Assembly (NCBI RefSeq): GCF_004761865.1
Contig: NZ_SJDM01000002.1
Coordinates: forward strand, 62,001-126,000
Length of the DNA stretch: 64,000 nucleotides
Direction: 5' to 3'
Origin: Crenalkalicoccus roseus
GTDB lineage: Bacteria > Pseudomonadota > Alphaproteobacteria > Acetobacterales > Acetobacteraceae
Shown: positions 8,505 to 17,490 of the stretch, piece after piece
Position numbering within the stretch: the first letter of the stretch is position 1
How the letters are laid out: every line of letters starts with the position of its first letter
Program-made: the position numbers and the translations under genes
The notes under the pieces: model-generated
What the model saw: only the letters and a program-made list of their open reading frames with translations
Databases searched by the model: none
Told to the model about the DNA's origin: nothing

Positions 8505-8577
8505 GGGGGGCATCCTCCGGCGGTTGCGGCGCGGCGAGCATCGCAGGAAACCGGCGCGCCGTCTGCCCGTGGCGCGC

Positions 8578-9375
8578 TCAGCCCTCCTCCGGCATCGGCA
8601 GGCGGTAGCGATCCTCGGGATCGTCCCAGCCCCTGAAGCGCGGCGGCCGCTTCTCGGCGAAGGCGGCACGGGATTCCATCAGGTCGCTTTTCGCGCCATG
8701 CCCGTGCAGCGCGGCGGCGAGGCGCTCGAGCCCCGGCGCCACCCGGGGCCGCATCCGGCGCATCATGTGCACGGTGTTGACGCGCGAGGCCGGCGGCAGG
8801 GTGAGCAAGTGCTCCGCCATCTCCAGCGCGGCCGGAACCAGCGCCTCCGGCGCCGTCAGGCGGTTGAGGAAGCCGAGCTCGTGGAAGCGCTCGGCGGTGA
8901 AGCGGAAGCCGAGCGCCATCTCCATGGCGATGGGGTAGGGCAGGTTGGCGAGGTGGCCGTGGTCGTAGCCGCCGAGCAGCCAGCGCTTCGCCTCCGACAC
9001 CTCGAACACGGCGTCGCGCACGGCGACGCGGAGGTCGGTGCGCTCCACCAGCATGAAGCCGCCGCCCATGGCGTAGCCGTTGACGGCGGCGATCACCGGC
9101 TTCTCCAGCGCCCCGGAGAGGAAGGGATCCTCGATCTCCGGAGGGTGCCCGCCCGGCGCGCCCTCCGCGAGCGATTCCTTCATGTCCTCGCCGGCGCAGA
9201 AGGCCCGGCCGGCACCGGTGAGCACCGCCACCTCCAGCCCCTCGTCGCGCCGGAAGGCGGACCATGTCTCCGCCAGCCGCGTGCGCAATTCGCGGTTCAG
9301 CGCATTCAGGCGCTCGGGGCGATTCATCCGCACCACCAGCACCTGCCCGTGGCGCTCGGTCTCGACGACGGCCAT
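8578..9375 (-). CDS. Enoyl-CoA hydratase/isomerase family protein
   Basis: 265-residue crotonase-fold enzyme. Oxyanion-hole motifs GAGRAFCAGEDMKE and AAVNGYAMGGGFMLVERTD are present. In ordinary enoyl-CoA hydratase the first glutamate follows in GGGxELALxCD; here the position reads GGGFMLVERTDLRVA, and the second acid is in VSEAKRWLLGGYD. The active-site differences make hydration of plain enoyl-CoA uncertain, so the substrate is left open. It starts with ATG at 9375 and is divergent from the PQQ dehydrogenase gene. Confidence 0.75.
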   Translation of the reverse strand: MAVVETERHGQVLVVRMNRPERLNALNRELRTRLAETWSAFRRDEGLEVAVLTGAGRAFCAGEDMKESLAEGAPGGHPPEIEDPFLSGALEKPVIAAVNGYAMGGGFMLVERTDLRVAVRDAVFEVSEAKRWLLGGYDHGHLANLPYPIAMEMALGFRFTAERFHELGFLNRLTAPEALVPAALEMAEHLLTLPPASRVNTVHMMRRMRPRVAPGLERLAAALHGHGAKSDLMESRAAFAEKRPPRFRGWDDPEDRYRLPMPEEG

Positions 9376-9612
9376 CGACTCCCCACCTTCCCTCCCGCGT
9401 GCGGATGCAGCATAGGGTCCGCGCGAAAGGCGACGCCAGGGCGGATGACGAGGCGAGCGGATGCGACAGGAATGACACATGGTGGTGCCGCGCGGCAACG
9501 GTCGCGCCCGGCGCGCGCGAGGCGGCGATCTCACGACCTGTTTGCTTCCGCCACCGCAGCGGAGGCCAGAGAGTGCGCCGCCCGCCCGATCGCCTCCTGG
9601 TGTCTCCCACGC

Positions 9613-11055
9613 ATGACCGACTGCCGGCGTCCGATCCTTGGCATGCTTCTGCTGCTCGCCTGCGTCGCCGGCGCATGCGCGGACGCGGCAGCGCAGCGCG
9701 TGCCATCCTCGCGCGCGGAGGTGGCGGAGCCCGGCGGGCGCATTCCGGGCGTGCAGCCGCTCGCACTGATGCGCGTGGCGGAGGGCTTCCTCGACCCGAC
9801 CGGCGTGGCGGCCGCGAATGACGGCAGCGGCCGGCTGTTCGTGACCGAGCGCGCGGGGCGCGTCCGCCTCGTGCTGCCGGACGGTACGGTGCAGGACCGG
9901 CCCTTCCTCGACCTCACGCGCCTGCGCCCTGGCGTGCCCTTTCCCGAGGTCGCCGCCGGCTTCATCGAGCAGGGGCTGTGGTCCATCGCGCCGCATCCCC
10001 GCTTCCGCGAGAACGGCCACGTCTTCGTCCACTACTCCGCCCTGATGCAGAACGGTGCCGGGCTGGTGGTGCGCTACACGGTGGATCCGCAGAGCCCGAA
10101 CGTGATCACGCCCGAGCAGGCCGAGCGGACGCGGCGCGTCATCCTGCAGCTTCCGCAGCCCACCCCGCAGCACAATGGCGGCATGATCGCCTTCGGCCCC
10201 GACGGCTACCTCTACATCGGCCGCGGCGACGGCGGCTGGCCGCTGGCGGCGCAGATGCCGGACCGCAACCACGGCCGGCTGCTGCGCATAGACGTGGATG
10301 CGGGGGAGGCGCCCTACCGCATCCCGCCGGACAATCCCTTCCTCGGCTTCTCCGAGCGGACGCAGCACCTCGGCTCCCGGGTGCTCTCGGGGCTTGGCCT
10401 GTCCGGATCCTATTCGCTGGCCGATCGAGCGAGGGCACAGCAGCGAAGCTGGGCAATCGGCTTGCGCAACCCCTACAGCTTTCATTTCGATCCGCGCACC
10501 GGAGACCTGTTCATCGCCGATGTCGGCGAGGCGCATTGGGAGGAGATCAACTGGCAGCCGGCGTCCTCGCCGGGTGGCGAGAATTACGGCTGGCCCCACA
10601 ACGAGGGGGCGCATTGCCGCCCCTCGACCGGGCCGGAGCCGGGCTGTCCGGTGGTCGGCACGCTGCCGGTGGCGCAGGTGCCGCACATCCATGCCTGGCC
10701 AGGCGCCGAGCCGCGGCGCGAGGATTGGGGCTGCTCCGTGATCGGGCTCGGCGTCGCCAACTACGCCGGCATGCGCTCCACCTATCTGGTTGGCGATTGG
10801 TGTTCGGGCCGCGTCTGGGGCGTTGCCTGGGACAGCGCGTCGGACCGGTGGCAGATGGAGGAGCTGCTGCGCACGCGCCTGCAATTCACCGGCGGCAACC
10901 TGGACGCGGACGGCATGGTGCTGGCGGTGAACTGCCATTGCGGCTACGGCGACAACGCCGGCACCGAGAACCGTCCTGGCGCGCTGTGGCGCTTCGTGCC
11001 GGCCGACGCGGTGCCGCCGGACGCCGTGCTGGCCGACATGCGCGAGGCGCGCTGA
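9613..11055 (+). CDS. PQQ-dependent sugar (aldose/sorbosone-type) dehydrogenase
   Basis: 480-residue six-bladed beta-propeller dehydrogenase exported to the periplasm (signal MTDCRRPILGMLLLLACVAG; LLAC could also be a lipobox). It oxidises an alcohol or aldehyde carbon of a sugar-like substrate with pyrroloquinoline quinone. Family marks are PQHNGGMIAFGPDGYLYIG with the catalytic His, the RGDGG Ca site, IGLRNPYSFHFDP and FIADVGEAHWEEINW. The stop codon overlaps the ATG of the cytochrome c gene (TGATG), so the cytochrome is the probable electron acceptor. It heads a run of tightly packed genes that continues into the EBO genes. Substrate unknown. Confidence 0.85.
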   Translation: MTDCRRPILGMLLLLACVAGACADAAAQRVPSSRAEVAEPGGRIPGVQPLALMRVAEGFLDPTGVAAANDGSGRLFVTERAGRVRLVLPDGTVQDRPFLDLTRLRPGVPFPEVAAGFIEQGLWSIAPHPRFRENGHVFVHYSALMQNGAGLVVRYTVDPQSPNVITPEQAERTRRVILQLPQPTPQHNGGMIAFGPDGYLYIGRGDGGWPLAAQMPDRNHGRLLRIDVDAGEAPYRIPPDNPFLGFSERTQHLGSRVLSGLGLSGSYSLADRARAQQRSWAIGLRNPYSFHFDPRTGDLFIADVGEAHWEEINWQPASSPGGENYGWPHNEGAHCRPSTGPEPGCPVVGTLPVAQVPHIHAWPGAEPRREDWGCSVIGLGVANYAGMRSTYLVGDWCSGRVWGVAWDSASDRWQMEELLRTRLQFTGGNLDADGMVLAVNCHCGYGDNAGTENRPGALWRFVPADAVPPDAVLADMREAR

Positions 11056-11546
11056 TGGGGCGGCGGGGCGGCCTTCGCGGGTGGCACCTGCTGCTGATGC
11101 TGCCGCTGCTCGGCACGGTCGCCGCCGAGGAGCCGCCCCTGTTCTTCGACGTGCTCGACGGCCAGCCGCTGAACCTCTCACCCCTGCCCGGGGAGGAGCT
11201 TTCCGAGGCGGTGCTGGAGTTCCACCACACCGGACGCAACCCCTACCACAACGACGCCGAAGCCAGGGAGGAGGGGCGGAAGCTCTACCTCGCGCATTGC
11301 GCCTTCTGCCACGGACGCGCCGGAGAGGGCGCGCTCGGCCCGCCGCTCGACGGCACGGACTGGACCTACGCCATCTCCGCCACCGATGCCGGGATGTTCT
11401 CGATCATCCACGGCGGCGCCTACGGTGGAATGGATTCCTTCGCCCGCCGCGGCATGCACCAGGACGAGATGCTGCGCATCATCGCCTTCGTCCGTACGTT
11501 GCAGGACTGCGTCGGCTGCCTGGCGGCGCGCGGCGACGGCCGATGA
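11055..11546 (+). CDS. Cytochrome c, methanol-dehydrogenase (cL/XoxG) type
   Basis: 163-residue secreted cytochrome (signal GWHLLLMLPLLGTVAAE) with a single haem site CAFCH. The segment TDWTYAISATDAGMFSIIHGGAYGGM matches the WTYP..NATDxGLFExIFGGAxG region of cytochrome cL (MxaG/XoxG), which accepts electrons from PQQ alcohol dehydrogenases. Met ligand probably in the SFARRGMHQDEM segment. Coupled by a 1-base overlap to the PQQ dehydrogenase, and followed by eboB after 13 nt. A two-cysteine tail (DCVGC) is unusual. Confidence 0.8.
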   Translation: MGRRGGLRGWHLLLMLPLLGTVAAEEPPLFFDVLDGQPLNLSPLPGEELSEAVLEFHHTGRNPYHNDAEAREEGRKLYLAHCAFCHGRAGEGALGPPLDGTDWTYAISATDAGMFSIIHGGAYGGMDSFARRGMHQDEMLRIIAFVRTLQDCVGCLAARGDGR

Positions 11547-11559
11547 GGAAGGAGCCGGC

Positions 11560-12474
11560 ATGCTGATAGACCCCCACATCCACATGGTCTCGCGCACCAC
11601 CGACGACTACGAGGCGATGCGCGCAGCCGGCATCGTCGCGGTGATCGAGCCCGCCTTCTGGCTCGGCCAGCCGCGCACCTCCGTCGGCTCCTTCCAGGAC
11701 TACTTCTCGACGCTCGTCGGGTGGGAGCGCTTCCGCGCCGGTCAGTTCGGCATTCGCCACTACTGCGCCATCGGCCTCAACGCCAAGGAGGCGAACAACG
11801 AGGCGCTGGCCGAGGAGGTGCTGGCGCTGCTGCCTCTCTACCTCGGCAAGGAGGGCGTGGTCGCGCTGGGCGAGATCGGCTTCGACGACATGACAGCGGC
11901 CGAGGAACGGTGCTTCCGCGCCCAGCTCGAACTGGCGCGGGAGCTCGACATGCTGGTGCTGGTGCACACGCCGCACCGCAACAAGCTGGAAGGCACGCGC
12001 CGCAGCATGGATCTCTGCGAGGAGCACGGCCTCGATCCCGGCCGCGTGGTCATCGACCACAACACCGAGGAGACGGTGCGCGAGGTGCTGGAGCGCGGCT
12101 ACTGGGCCGCCTTCACCATCTATCCCCGCACCAAGATGGGCAACGAGCGGATGGTCGAGGTGGTGCGCCGCCACGGCGCGGAGCGCATCATCGTGGACAG
12201 TTCCGCCGATTGGGGCGCCTCCGACCCGCTGGCCGTGCCGAAGACGGCGCGGCTGATGCGCGAGCGCGGCATCGCGCCCGAGGCGGTGCGCGCGGTCTGC
12301 TACGCCAACGCGCTCGCCGCCTACGGGCAGAGCGGCGCGATGCGGGAGGAGGACTGGCTCGCCCCGCCGCCGGTGGACCAGCGCCAGCTCTTCCACGGCA
12401 ATTCGGTGCTGCGCGGCCAGCAGCCGGTGGTGGAGGAGCGCGCCGCGGCGCGCGACGCCCTTGTCATCGAGTGA
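11560..12474 (+). CDS. eboB: EboB, TatD-type metal-dependent hydrolase
   Basis: 304-residue TIM-barrel hydrolase of the TatD branch. Metal ligands are visible as DPHIHM at the N-terminus, GEIGFDDM, VLVHTPHR, VVIDHNTEE and the final IIVDSSADWG. The divergent N-terminus (RTTDDYEAMRAAGIVAVIEPAFW) and AFWLGQPR segment mark the EboB lineage rather than DNase TatD. EBO genes make or move an unknown small molecule; in cyanobacteria eboB is among those needed for scytonemin monomer to reach the periplasm. ATG at 11560 with GGAAGGAG upstream, 13 nt after the cytochrome gene; overlaps eboD by 14 nt. Confidence 0.9.
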   Translation: MLIDPHIHMVSRTTDDYEAMRAAGIVAVIEPAFWLGQPRTSVGSFQDYFSTLVGWERFRAGQFGIRHYCAIGLNAKEANNEALAEEVLALLPLYLGKEGVVALGEIGFDDMTAAEERCFRAQLELARELDMLVLVHTPHRNKLEGTRRSMDLCEEHGLDPGRVVIDHNTEETVREVLERGYWAAFTIYPRTKMGNERMVEVVRRHGAERIIVDSSADWGASDPLAVPKTARLMRERGIAPEAVRAVCYANALAAYGQSGAMREEDWLAPPPVDQRQLFHGNSVLRGQQPVVEERAAARDALVIE

Positions 12475-13666
12475 GGCCGCGGCGCCGCCGGGGCCGATCC
12501 GCCAGCGCATTCCCGTCGCCTTCGAGTACGCCATCCACTTCACCCGCGGCGTGCTCGACCCGGAGAACCCGCTGCTCGCCTCGGTGCTGCGCGGCGCGGC
12601 GGGGCCTGCGCGCGCCGTCGCCGTGCTCGATGCGGGGCTGGTCGCGCGCCTGCCCGACCTGCCGGCGCGCCTCGTCGCCTATGCACGCCGCCACGCGGCG
12701 GCGATGGAGCTGCGCGCGCCGCCCCTCGTGGTGCCGGGGGGCGAGGCGGCGAAGAACGATCCTGCCCTGTGGCAGCGGGTACAGGCGGCGATGGATGCGG
12801 GGGGCATCTGCCGCCATTCCTACCTGCTCGCCTTCGGCGGCGGCGCGGTGCTCGACATGGCGGGCTTCGCGGCGGCGACCGCGCACCGGGGCGTGCGCCT
12901 GGTCCGCCTGCCGAGCACCGCGCTGGCGCAGGACGATTCCGGCGTCGGCGTGAAGTGCGGCGTCAACGCGTTCGGCAAGAAGAACTTCCTCGGCGCCTTC
13001 GCGCCGCCCTTCGCCGTGATCAACGACCTTTCCTTCCTCGCGCTGCTGGACGAGCGCGACTGGCGCTCCGGCCTCGCCGAGGCGGTGAAGGTGGCGCTGA
13101 TCAGGGACGCCGCCTTCTTCGCCGCCCTGGAGCGCGACGCGGACCGGCTGGCGGCGCGGGACATGGCGGCGATGGAGCACGCCGTGCACCGCTCCGCCGC
13201 GCTGCACGCCGAGCATATCGCGACCTGCGGCGACCCCTTTGAAATGGGCTCGTCCCGCCCGCTCGACTTCGGGCACTGGGCCGCGCACCGGCTGGAGCAC
13301 CTCTCCGGCTACCGGCTGCGCCACGGCGAGGCGGTGGCGATCGGGGTCGCGCTCGACGCCACCTATTCGTGGCTGCGCGGCCTGCTGCCGCGGCCGGAAT
13401 GGGAGCGCGTCCTCGCCCTGCTCGGGCGGCTCGGCTTCGCGCTCGATGCGCCGGAGCTGCACGAGCAGGTGCAGGACCCGGAGCATCCGCGCAGCCTGTT
13501 CCGCGGCCTCGCGGAGTTCCGCGAGCATCTCGGCGGGGAGCTGACGATCATGCTGCTGGCCGGCATCGGGCGCGGGGAGGAGGTGCACGAGGTGGAGCTC
13601 GGCCTCTACCGCCAGGCGCTCGGCCTGCTGCGCGACCGCGGCGGGCCGCGCGCCCTGGTCGCCTGA
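12461..13666 (+). CDS. eboD: EboD, 3-dehydroquinate synthase homologue
   Basis: 401-residue member of the sugar-phosphate cyclase family (AroB fold). NAD site GGGAVLDMAGFAAATAHRG, conserved PSTALAQDDSGVGVKCG, and metal ligands in SGLAEAVKVA (Glu), DFGHWAAHRLE (His) and RHGEAVAIG (His) are all in place, so it is probably catalytic, cyclising a phosphorylated sugar. The N-terminal extension (VAFEYAIHFTRGVLDPENPLL) is characteristic of EboD and separates it from true AroB. The only possible start is TTG at 12461, inside the end of eboB, which indicates translational coupling. Substrate unknown. Confidence 0.88.
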   Translation: MSSSEAAAPPGPIRQRIPVAFEYAIHFTRGVLDPENPLLASVLRGAAGPARAVAVLDAGLVARLPDLPARLVAYARRHAAAMELRAPPLVVPGGEAAKNDPALWQRVQAAMDAGGICRHSYLLAFGGGAVLDMAGFAAATAHRGVRLVRLPSTALAQDDSGVGVKCGVNAFGKKNFLGAFAPPFAVINDLSFLALLDERDWRSGLAEAVKVALIRDAAFFAALERDADRLAARDMAAMEHAVHRSAALHAEHIATCGDPFEMGSSRPLDFGHWAAHRLEHLSGYRLRHGEAVAIGVALDATYSWLRGLLPRPEWERVLALLGRLGFALDAPELHEQVQDPEHPRSLFRGLAEFREHLGGELTIMLLAGIGRGEEVHEVELGLYRQALGLLRDRGGPRALVA

Positions 13667-13681
13667 GGCGGGGGGCGGACG

Positions 13682-14905
13682 ATGCGCGCCGGGCCGGGGG
13701 GCGAGTTCCACCTCACCTACTGCACCAACATCCACCCCGGCGAGAGCTGGGACGAGGTGCGGGCCAGCCTGGAACGCCACCTGCCGCCGCTGAAGGCGCA
13801 GCTCTCGCCGCGCGCCCCCTTCGGCGTCGGGCTGCGGCTTTCGGCGCGCGCGGCGGCAGAGCTGGAGGCGGAGGCGGGGGCGCTCGACCGCCTCGCCGCC
13901 TGGCTGGAGGCGGAGGGGCTCTACGTCTTCACCATCAACGGCTTCCCTCATGGCGGCTTCCACCGGACGGTGGTGAAGGACCAGGTCTACGCGCCCGACT
14001 GGACGCGCGCGGAGCGTCTCGACTACACGCTCCGCCTCGCGCGCATCCTGGCGCGGCTCCTGCCCGCGGGGATGGAGGGCGGCATCTCCACCGTCCCCCT
14101 CTCCTACAAGCGATGGCACCCTTCCGAGGCGGCGCGCGAGGAGGTGCGCCGCGCGGCGAGCCTGCGCCTCGCCACCGCCGCCGCCGCCCTGTCGCGCCTC
14201 GCGGAGGAGACGGGGCGCCTGATCCATCTCGACATCGAGCCGGAGCCCGACTGCCTGATCGAGGATGCGGAGGAGACGGTCGCCTTCTTCGGCGGCCCGC
14301 TGCTGCGCCATGGCGCGCCCGCCCTGGGCCTGCCGCGCGGGACGGCGGAGGAGCGGCTGCGCGTGCATCTCCGCGTCTGCTGGGATGCCTGCCATGCGGC
14401 GGTCGAATACGAAGCGCCCGAGGCGGTGCTGCGCCGCTTCGAGGCGGCGGGCATCGGCGTCGGCAAGCTGCAGGTCAGCGCTGCGCTGAAGGCGACGCTG
14501 GGCGATGCGGCGGCGCGGCGGGCGCTGGCCGAGCGCCTGCGCCCCTTCGCCGAATCCACCTATCTCCACCAGGTGGTCGAGCGGCGCGGCGATGGCGGGC
14601 TGCGGCGCCATCCCGACCTCGACATCGCCCTCGGCCGCATCGCCGACCCGGAGGCGCGGGAGTGGCGCGTGCACTTCCACGTTCCCGTCTTCGCCGCCGA
14701 TTGCGGCGGCCTCGACACCACCCGCGCGGAGCTGGAGGAGACGCTGGCGCTGCTGCGGCGGCGCCCCTTCTGCTCCCATCTCGAGATCGAGACCTACACC
14801 TGGGAGGTGCTGCCGCCCGCGCAGCGGCTCGACCTGGCGCAGTCCATCCGCCGCGAATTCGACTGGGTGCTGGGCGTGCTCGGCCGCCCCGGGGCCGCGG
14901 CGTGA
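13682..14905 (+). CDS. eboE: EboE, xylose-isomerase-like TIM barrel
   Basis: 407-residue metabolite-traffic protein EboE. The N-terminus FHLTYCTNIHPGESWDEV and later HLDIEPEPDCLIED, CWDACHAAVEYE and VHFHVPVF are typical of this family, related to sugar phosphate isomerase/epimerase barrels; the Asp/Glu/His set could bind a divalent metal. ATG 13682 is 15 nt after eboD. Its TGA shares a base with the ATG of eboF. Its exact reaction has not been established in any organism to my knowledge. Confidence 0.9.
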   Translation: MRAGPGGEFHLTYCTNIHPGESWDEVRASLERHLPPLKAQLSPRAPFGVGLRLSARAAAELEAEAGALDRLAAWLEAEGLYVFTINGFPHGGFHRTVVKDQVYAPDWTRAERLDYTLRLARILARLLPAGMEGGISTVPLSYKRWHPSEAAREEVRRAASLRLATAAAALSRLAEETGRLIHLDIEPEPDCLIEDAEETVAFFGGPLLRHGAPALGLPRGTAEERLRVHLRVCWDACHAAVEYEAPEAVLRRFEAAGIGVGKLQVSAALKATLGDAAARRALAERLRPFAESTYLHQVVERRGDGGLRRHPDLDIALGRIADPEAREWRVHFHVPVFAADCGGLDTTRAELEETLALLRRRPFCSHLEIETYTWEVLPPAQRLDLAQSIRREFDWVLGVLGRPGAAA

Positions 14906-16359
14906 TGCGGCGGACCGCGGTGCTCAACGTGGTCGGGCTGACGCCCCGGCTGCTCGGGCCGCAGGCGCCCTTCCTCACGGCCTGGATCGCCTCGGGGGCG
15001 ATGGCCTCGCTGCGCCCCACCCTGCCCGCGGTCACCTGCGGGGTGCAGGCGAGCATGCTCACCGGCGCCGAGCCGGCGCGGCACGGCATCGTCGGCAATG
15101 GCTGGTACGACCGCGAGAGCTGCGAGATCCGCTTCTGGCGCCAGTCCAACCGGCTGGTGCAGGCGCCGAAGGTGTGGGAGGCGGCGCGGCGGCGCGACCC
15201 CGCCTTCACCTGCGCCAACCTGTTCTGGTGGTTCGCCATGTACGCCGAGACCGACGTGGCGGTGACGCCGCGGCCGATGTATCCCGCGGACGGGCGCAAG
15301 ATCCCCGACATCTGGACCGATCCGCCGGAACTGCGCGGCGCGCTGCAGGAGCGGCTCGGCCGCTTCCCGCTGTTCGAGTTCTGGGGGCCGCGCACCTCCA
15401 TCCGCTCCAGCCGCTGGATCGCGGAGGCGGCGAAGCTCGTGGAGGCCGCGCGCGCACCGACGCTGACGCTGGTCTATCTGCCGCATCTCGACTACGCGCT
15501 GCAGCGGCTCGGGCCGCACGACCCCGGCATCGGCCCGGATCTCGGCGAGATCGACGCGGTCTGCGCCGATCTCGTGCGCCACTACGAGGAGCGGGGCGTG
15601 CAGGTGATCCTGCTTTCGGAATACGGCATCACCCCCGTCTCTCGCCCCGTCGCGCTCAATCGCGTGCTGCGCGAGCGCGGCCTGGTGACGGTGCGGGAGG
15701 AGCTGGGGCGGGAGCTGCTGGATGCCGGCGCCTCCGCCGCCTTCGCCGTGGCCGACCACCAGGTGGCGCATGTCTATGTGCGCGATCCCGCCCGCCTCGG
15801 TGAGGTGCGCGCGCTGCTCGAGGGCGTGCCGGGCGTCGCCGCGCTGCTCGACGATGCGGGGAAGCTCGCGCACGGCCTGCACCACCCCCGCGCCGGCGAC
15901 CTCGTGGCGCTGGCCGAACCGGACGCCTGGTTCACCTACTACTACTGGCTGGACGACCGGCGCGCGCCGGACTTCGCCCGCACCGTGGATATCCACCGCA
16001 AGCCTGGCTACGACCCGGTCGAGCTGTTCCTCGATCCGGCGATCCGCCTGCCGGGGCTGAAGGTCGCGGGCGTGCTCGCCCGCCGGGCGCTCGGCTTCCG
16101 CGCGCTGATGGACGTGACCCCGCTCGACCCCGCGCTGGTGCGGGGCTCCCACGGCCTGCCGCCGGCGGGGCCCGCCGACGCGCCGCTGCTCGCCACCCGC
16201 GCGCGCCACCTCCTGCCGGAAGGGGAGATCGCCGCGACCGAGGTGCACGACCTGATCCTCGCCCACCTCTTCGGGGCGGAGGAGGCGGATCAGGTGACGG
16301 CGAAGGCGCGCGCCAGAACGAGCGAGACGGGCAGCAGCGCCAGCACCGCGATTCCGTAG
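14905..16359 (+). CDS. eboF: EboF, alkaline phosphatase/nucleotide pyrophosphatase family
   Basis: 484 residues. Alkaline-phosphatase-superfamily enzyme with nucleophile Thr in RPTLPAVTCGVQASMLTG and later ligands in YLPHLDYALQRLG, LSEYGI and VADHQVAHVY. The N-terminus VLNVVGLTPRLLG is the EboF form. Family relatives cleave phosphodiester or pyrophosphate bonds, so it may act on a nucleotide-activated EBO intermediate. Start overlaps eboE (TGATG). The last 70 bp overlap, tail to tail, the end of eboC; the last ~25 residues (QVTAKARARTSETGSSASTAIP) are simply the reverse of eboC sequence and may be a non-conserved run-on. Confidence 0.9.
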   Translation: MRRTAVLNVVGLTPRLLGPQAPFLTAWIASGAMASLRPTLPAVTCGVQASMLTGAEPARHGIVGNGWYDRESCEIRFWRQSNRLVQAPKVWEAARRRDPAFTCANLFWWFAMYAETDVAVTPRPMYPADGRKIPDIWTDPPELRGALQERLGRFPLFEFWGPRTSIRSSRWIAEAAKLVEAARAPTLTLVYLPHLDYALQRLGPHDPGIGPDLGEIDAVCADLVRHYEERGVQVILLSEYGITPVSRPVALNRVLRERGLVTVREELGRELLDAGASAAFAVADHQVAHVYVRDPARLGEVRALLEGVPGVAALLDDAGKLAHGLHHPRAGDLVALAEPDAWFTYYYWLDDRRAPDFARTVDIHRKPGYDPVELFLDPAIRLPGLKVAGVLARRALGFRALMDVTPLDPALVRGSHGLPPAGPADAPLLATRARHLLPEGEIAATEVHDLILAHLFGAEEADQVTAKARARTSETGSSASTAIP

Positions 16360-17192
16360 AGCGGGCCCGCGAAGCCCGCCGCCAGCGCCGCGTCCAGCAC
16401 GATCAGCGACAGCACGCCGGCCTTCACCGCGGCGCCGATGCGCGCCGGCGCCGGCTCGCGCGCGGCGGCCAGGAAGGGCGGCAGCACCCGCCAGGCGAGC
16501 AGCGCCGCGAAGGGCAGCGCCGCCAGCGCCACGTAGTCCGGGCGAAGGCCGAGGCCGAGCAGCGCCGCCAGCACCAGGCCGAGCAGCGCCATCGCCAGCC
16601 AGCCCGTGCCGCGCCGGCCGCCATGCACCTCTCCACGGCTGACGGCGGTGATGGCGGCGATGTAGGCGAGCGGCAGCAGGGCGAGGAGCCACAGCCCGCC
16701 GAGCGCCGCCGGCGCCGCGCTCACGCCGAGCAGGAGGTTCAGGCCCCGGCACAGCCCCATCGTCGCCGGGCCGAGGAGCGGGCGGTGCTTGGCCCAGCCG
16801 TCGTAGAGCAGCACGGCGAGCACGATGCCGAGGGCGAGGGCGCCGCTTGCCGCCGAGGCCTGGAAGGCCGCCAGCGTCCCGCCCGCCAGCAGCCCGGCGC
16901 CGAGCAGGGCGGCGCCGCGGCGGGAGGCGCGACCGGAGGGGATCGGCCGTTCCGGCCGCTCGCGCGCGTCCAGCGCGGCATCGAAGACATCGTTCAGCAC
17001 CACGCCGCCGGCGTAGAGGCAGGCGGTGGCGAGCAGCAGCCAGGGCAGCGCTCCCCAGGGCGCCGCCGCGCCCGCCGCGGCGAAGCCCGCGAGGATGTCG
17101 GCCAGCGCGGTGACCACGTTGGCGGGCCGGGTCAGCGCCAGATAGGCTCGGGCACGCACACGGCGGGGGAGGGGGGCGGCGGGCAGGTCCAT
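16290..17192 (-). CDS. eboC: EboC, UbiA-family prenyltransferase
   Basis: 300-residue inner-membrane prenyltransferase with about nine hydrophobic segments. First Asp-rich motif is NDVFDAALDARERPERPI; the second is around LYDGWAKHRPLLGPATMGLCRGLNLLLG. UbiA enzymes transfer an isoprenoid diphosphate to an aromatic or polar acceptor. EboC was shown with EboA and EboB to be needed for periplasmic delivery of scytonemin precursors in Nostoc, and is thought to prenylate the EBO compound. Start at 17192 with GGAGG 8 nt upstream, preferred over ATG at 17228. Unlike in most EBO operons it is inverted and convergent to eboF. Confidence 0.88.
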   Translation of the reverse strand: MDLPAAPLPRRVRARAYLALTRPANVVTALADILAGFAAAGAAAPWGALPWLLLATACLYAGGVVLNDVFDAALDARERPERPIPSGRASRRGAALLGAGLLAGGTLAAFQASAASGALALGIVLAVLLYDGWAKHRPLLGPATMGLCRGLNLLLGVSAAPAALGGLWLLALLPLAYIAAITAVSRGEVHGGRRGTGWLAMALLGLVLAALLGLGLRPDYVALAALPFAALLAWRVLPPFLAAAREPAPARIGAAVKAGVLSLIVLDAALAAGFAGPLYGIAVLALLPVSLVLARAFAVT

Positions 17193-17232
17193 CCAGGGAG
17201 CCTCCGGTCGCCGCCGCGGCGGCGCCATGCGG

Positions 17233-17330
17233 GTTGCGGATCGGAGCGGACCGGGAGCGCGCCTCCGTCCCACGGCCAACGGGCCGGAACCGTCGCCGCG
17301 CCCGGTGGGCGGAAACGGCTCCAGACCTTT
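17233..17330 (-). repeat. Dispersed intergenic repeat, module B copy
   Basis: The plus strand segment ACCGGGAGCGCGCCTCCGTC...GGCCGGAACCGTC aligns with the reverse complement of about 58480-58540. It is followed by GGCGGAAACGGCTCCAG as at 58488-58500. It sits in the 298-bp gap between the eboC start and the PEP-CTERM gene; the rest of the gap shows nothing I can name. Confidence 0.55.
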
Positions 17331-17490
17331 GCGTGCAGGAGAGCGCCGCGAAAGGCCCGGCGCCCGCCGCGCCGGCCTCATACCACATCCCATGGGTCGC
17401 GGCCTGCGGGGCCGCATCGCAAGAGGCCTCGCCTCCTCGATGGGGGCGGCATGCGGCCCGCCGCCGATGCGGCGAGCCGGGCGCAGCGCC

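Noticed and set aside
12464-14779. 771-codon minus-strand frame antisense to eboD and eboE
   Set aside because: No recognisable domain, composition dominated by Arg, Ala, Gln; eboD and eboE are unambiguous on the other strand.
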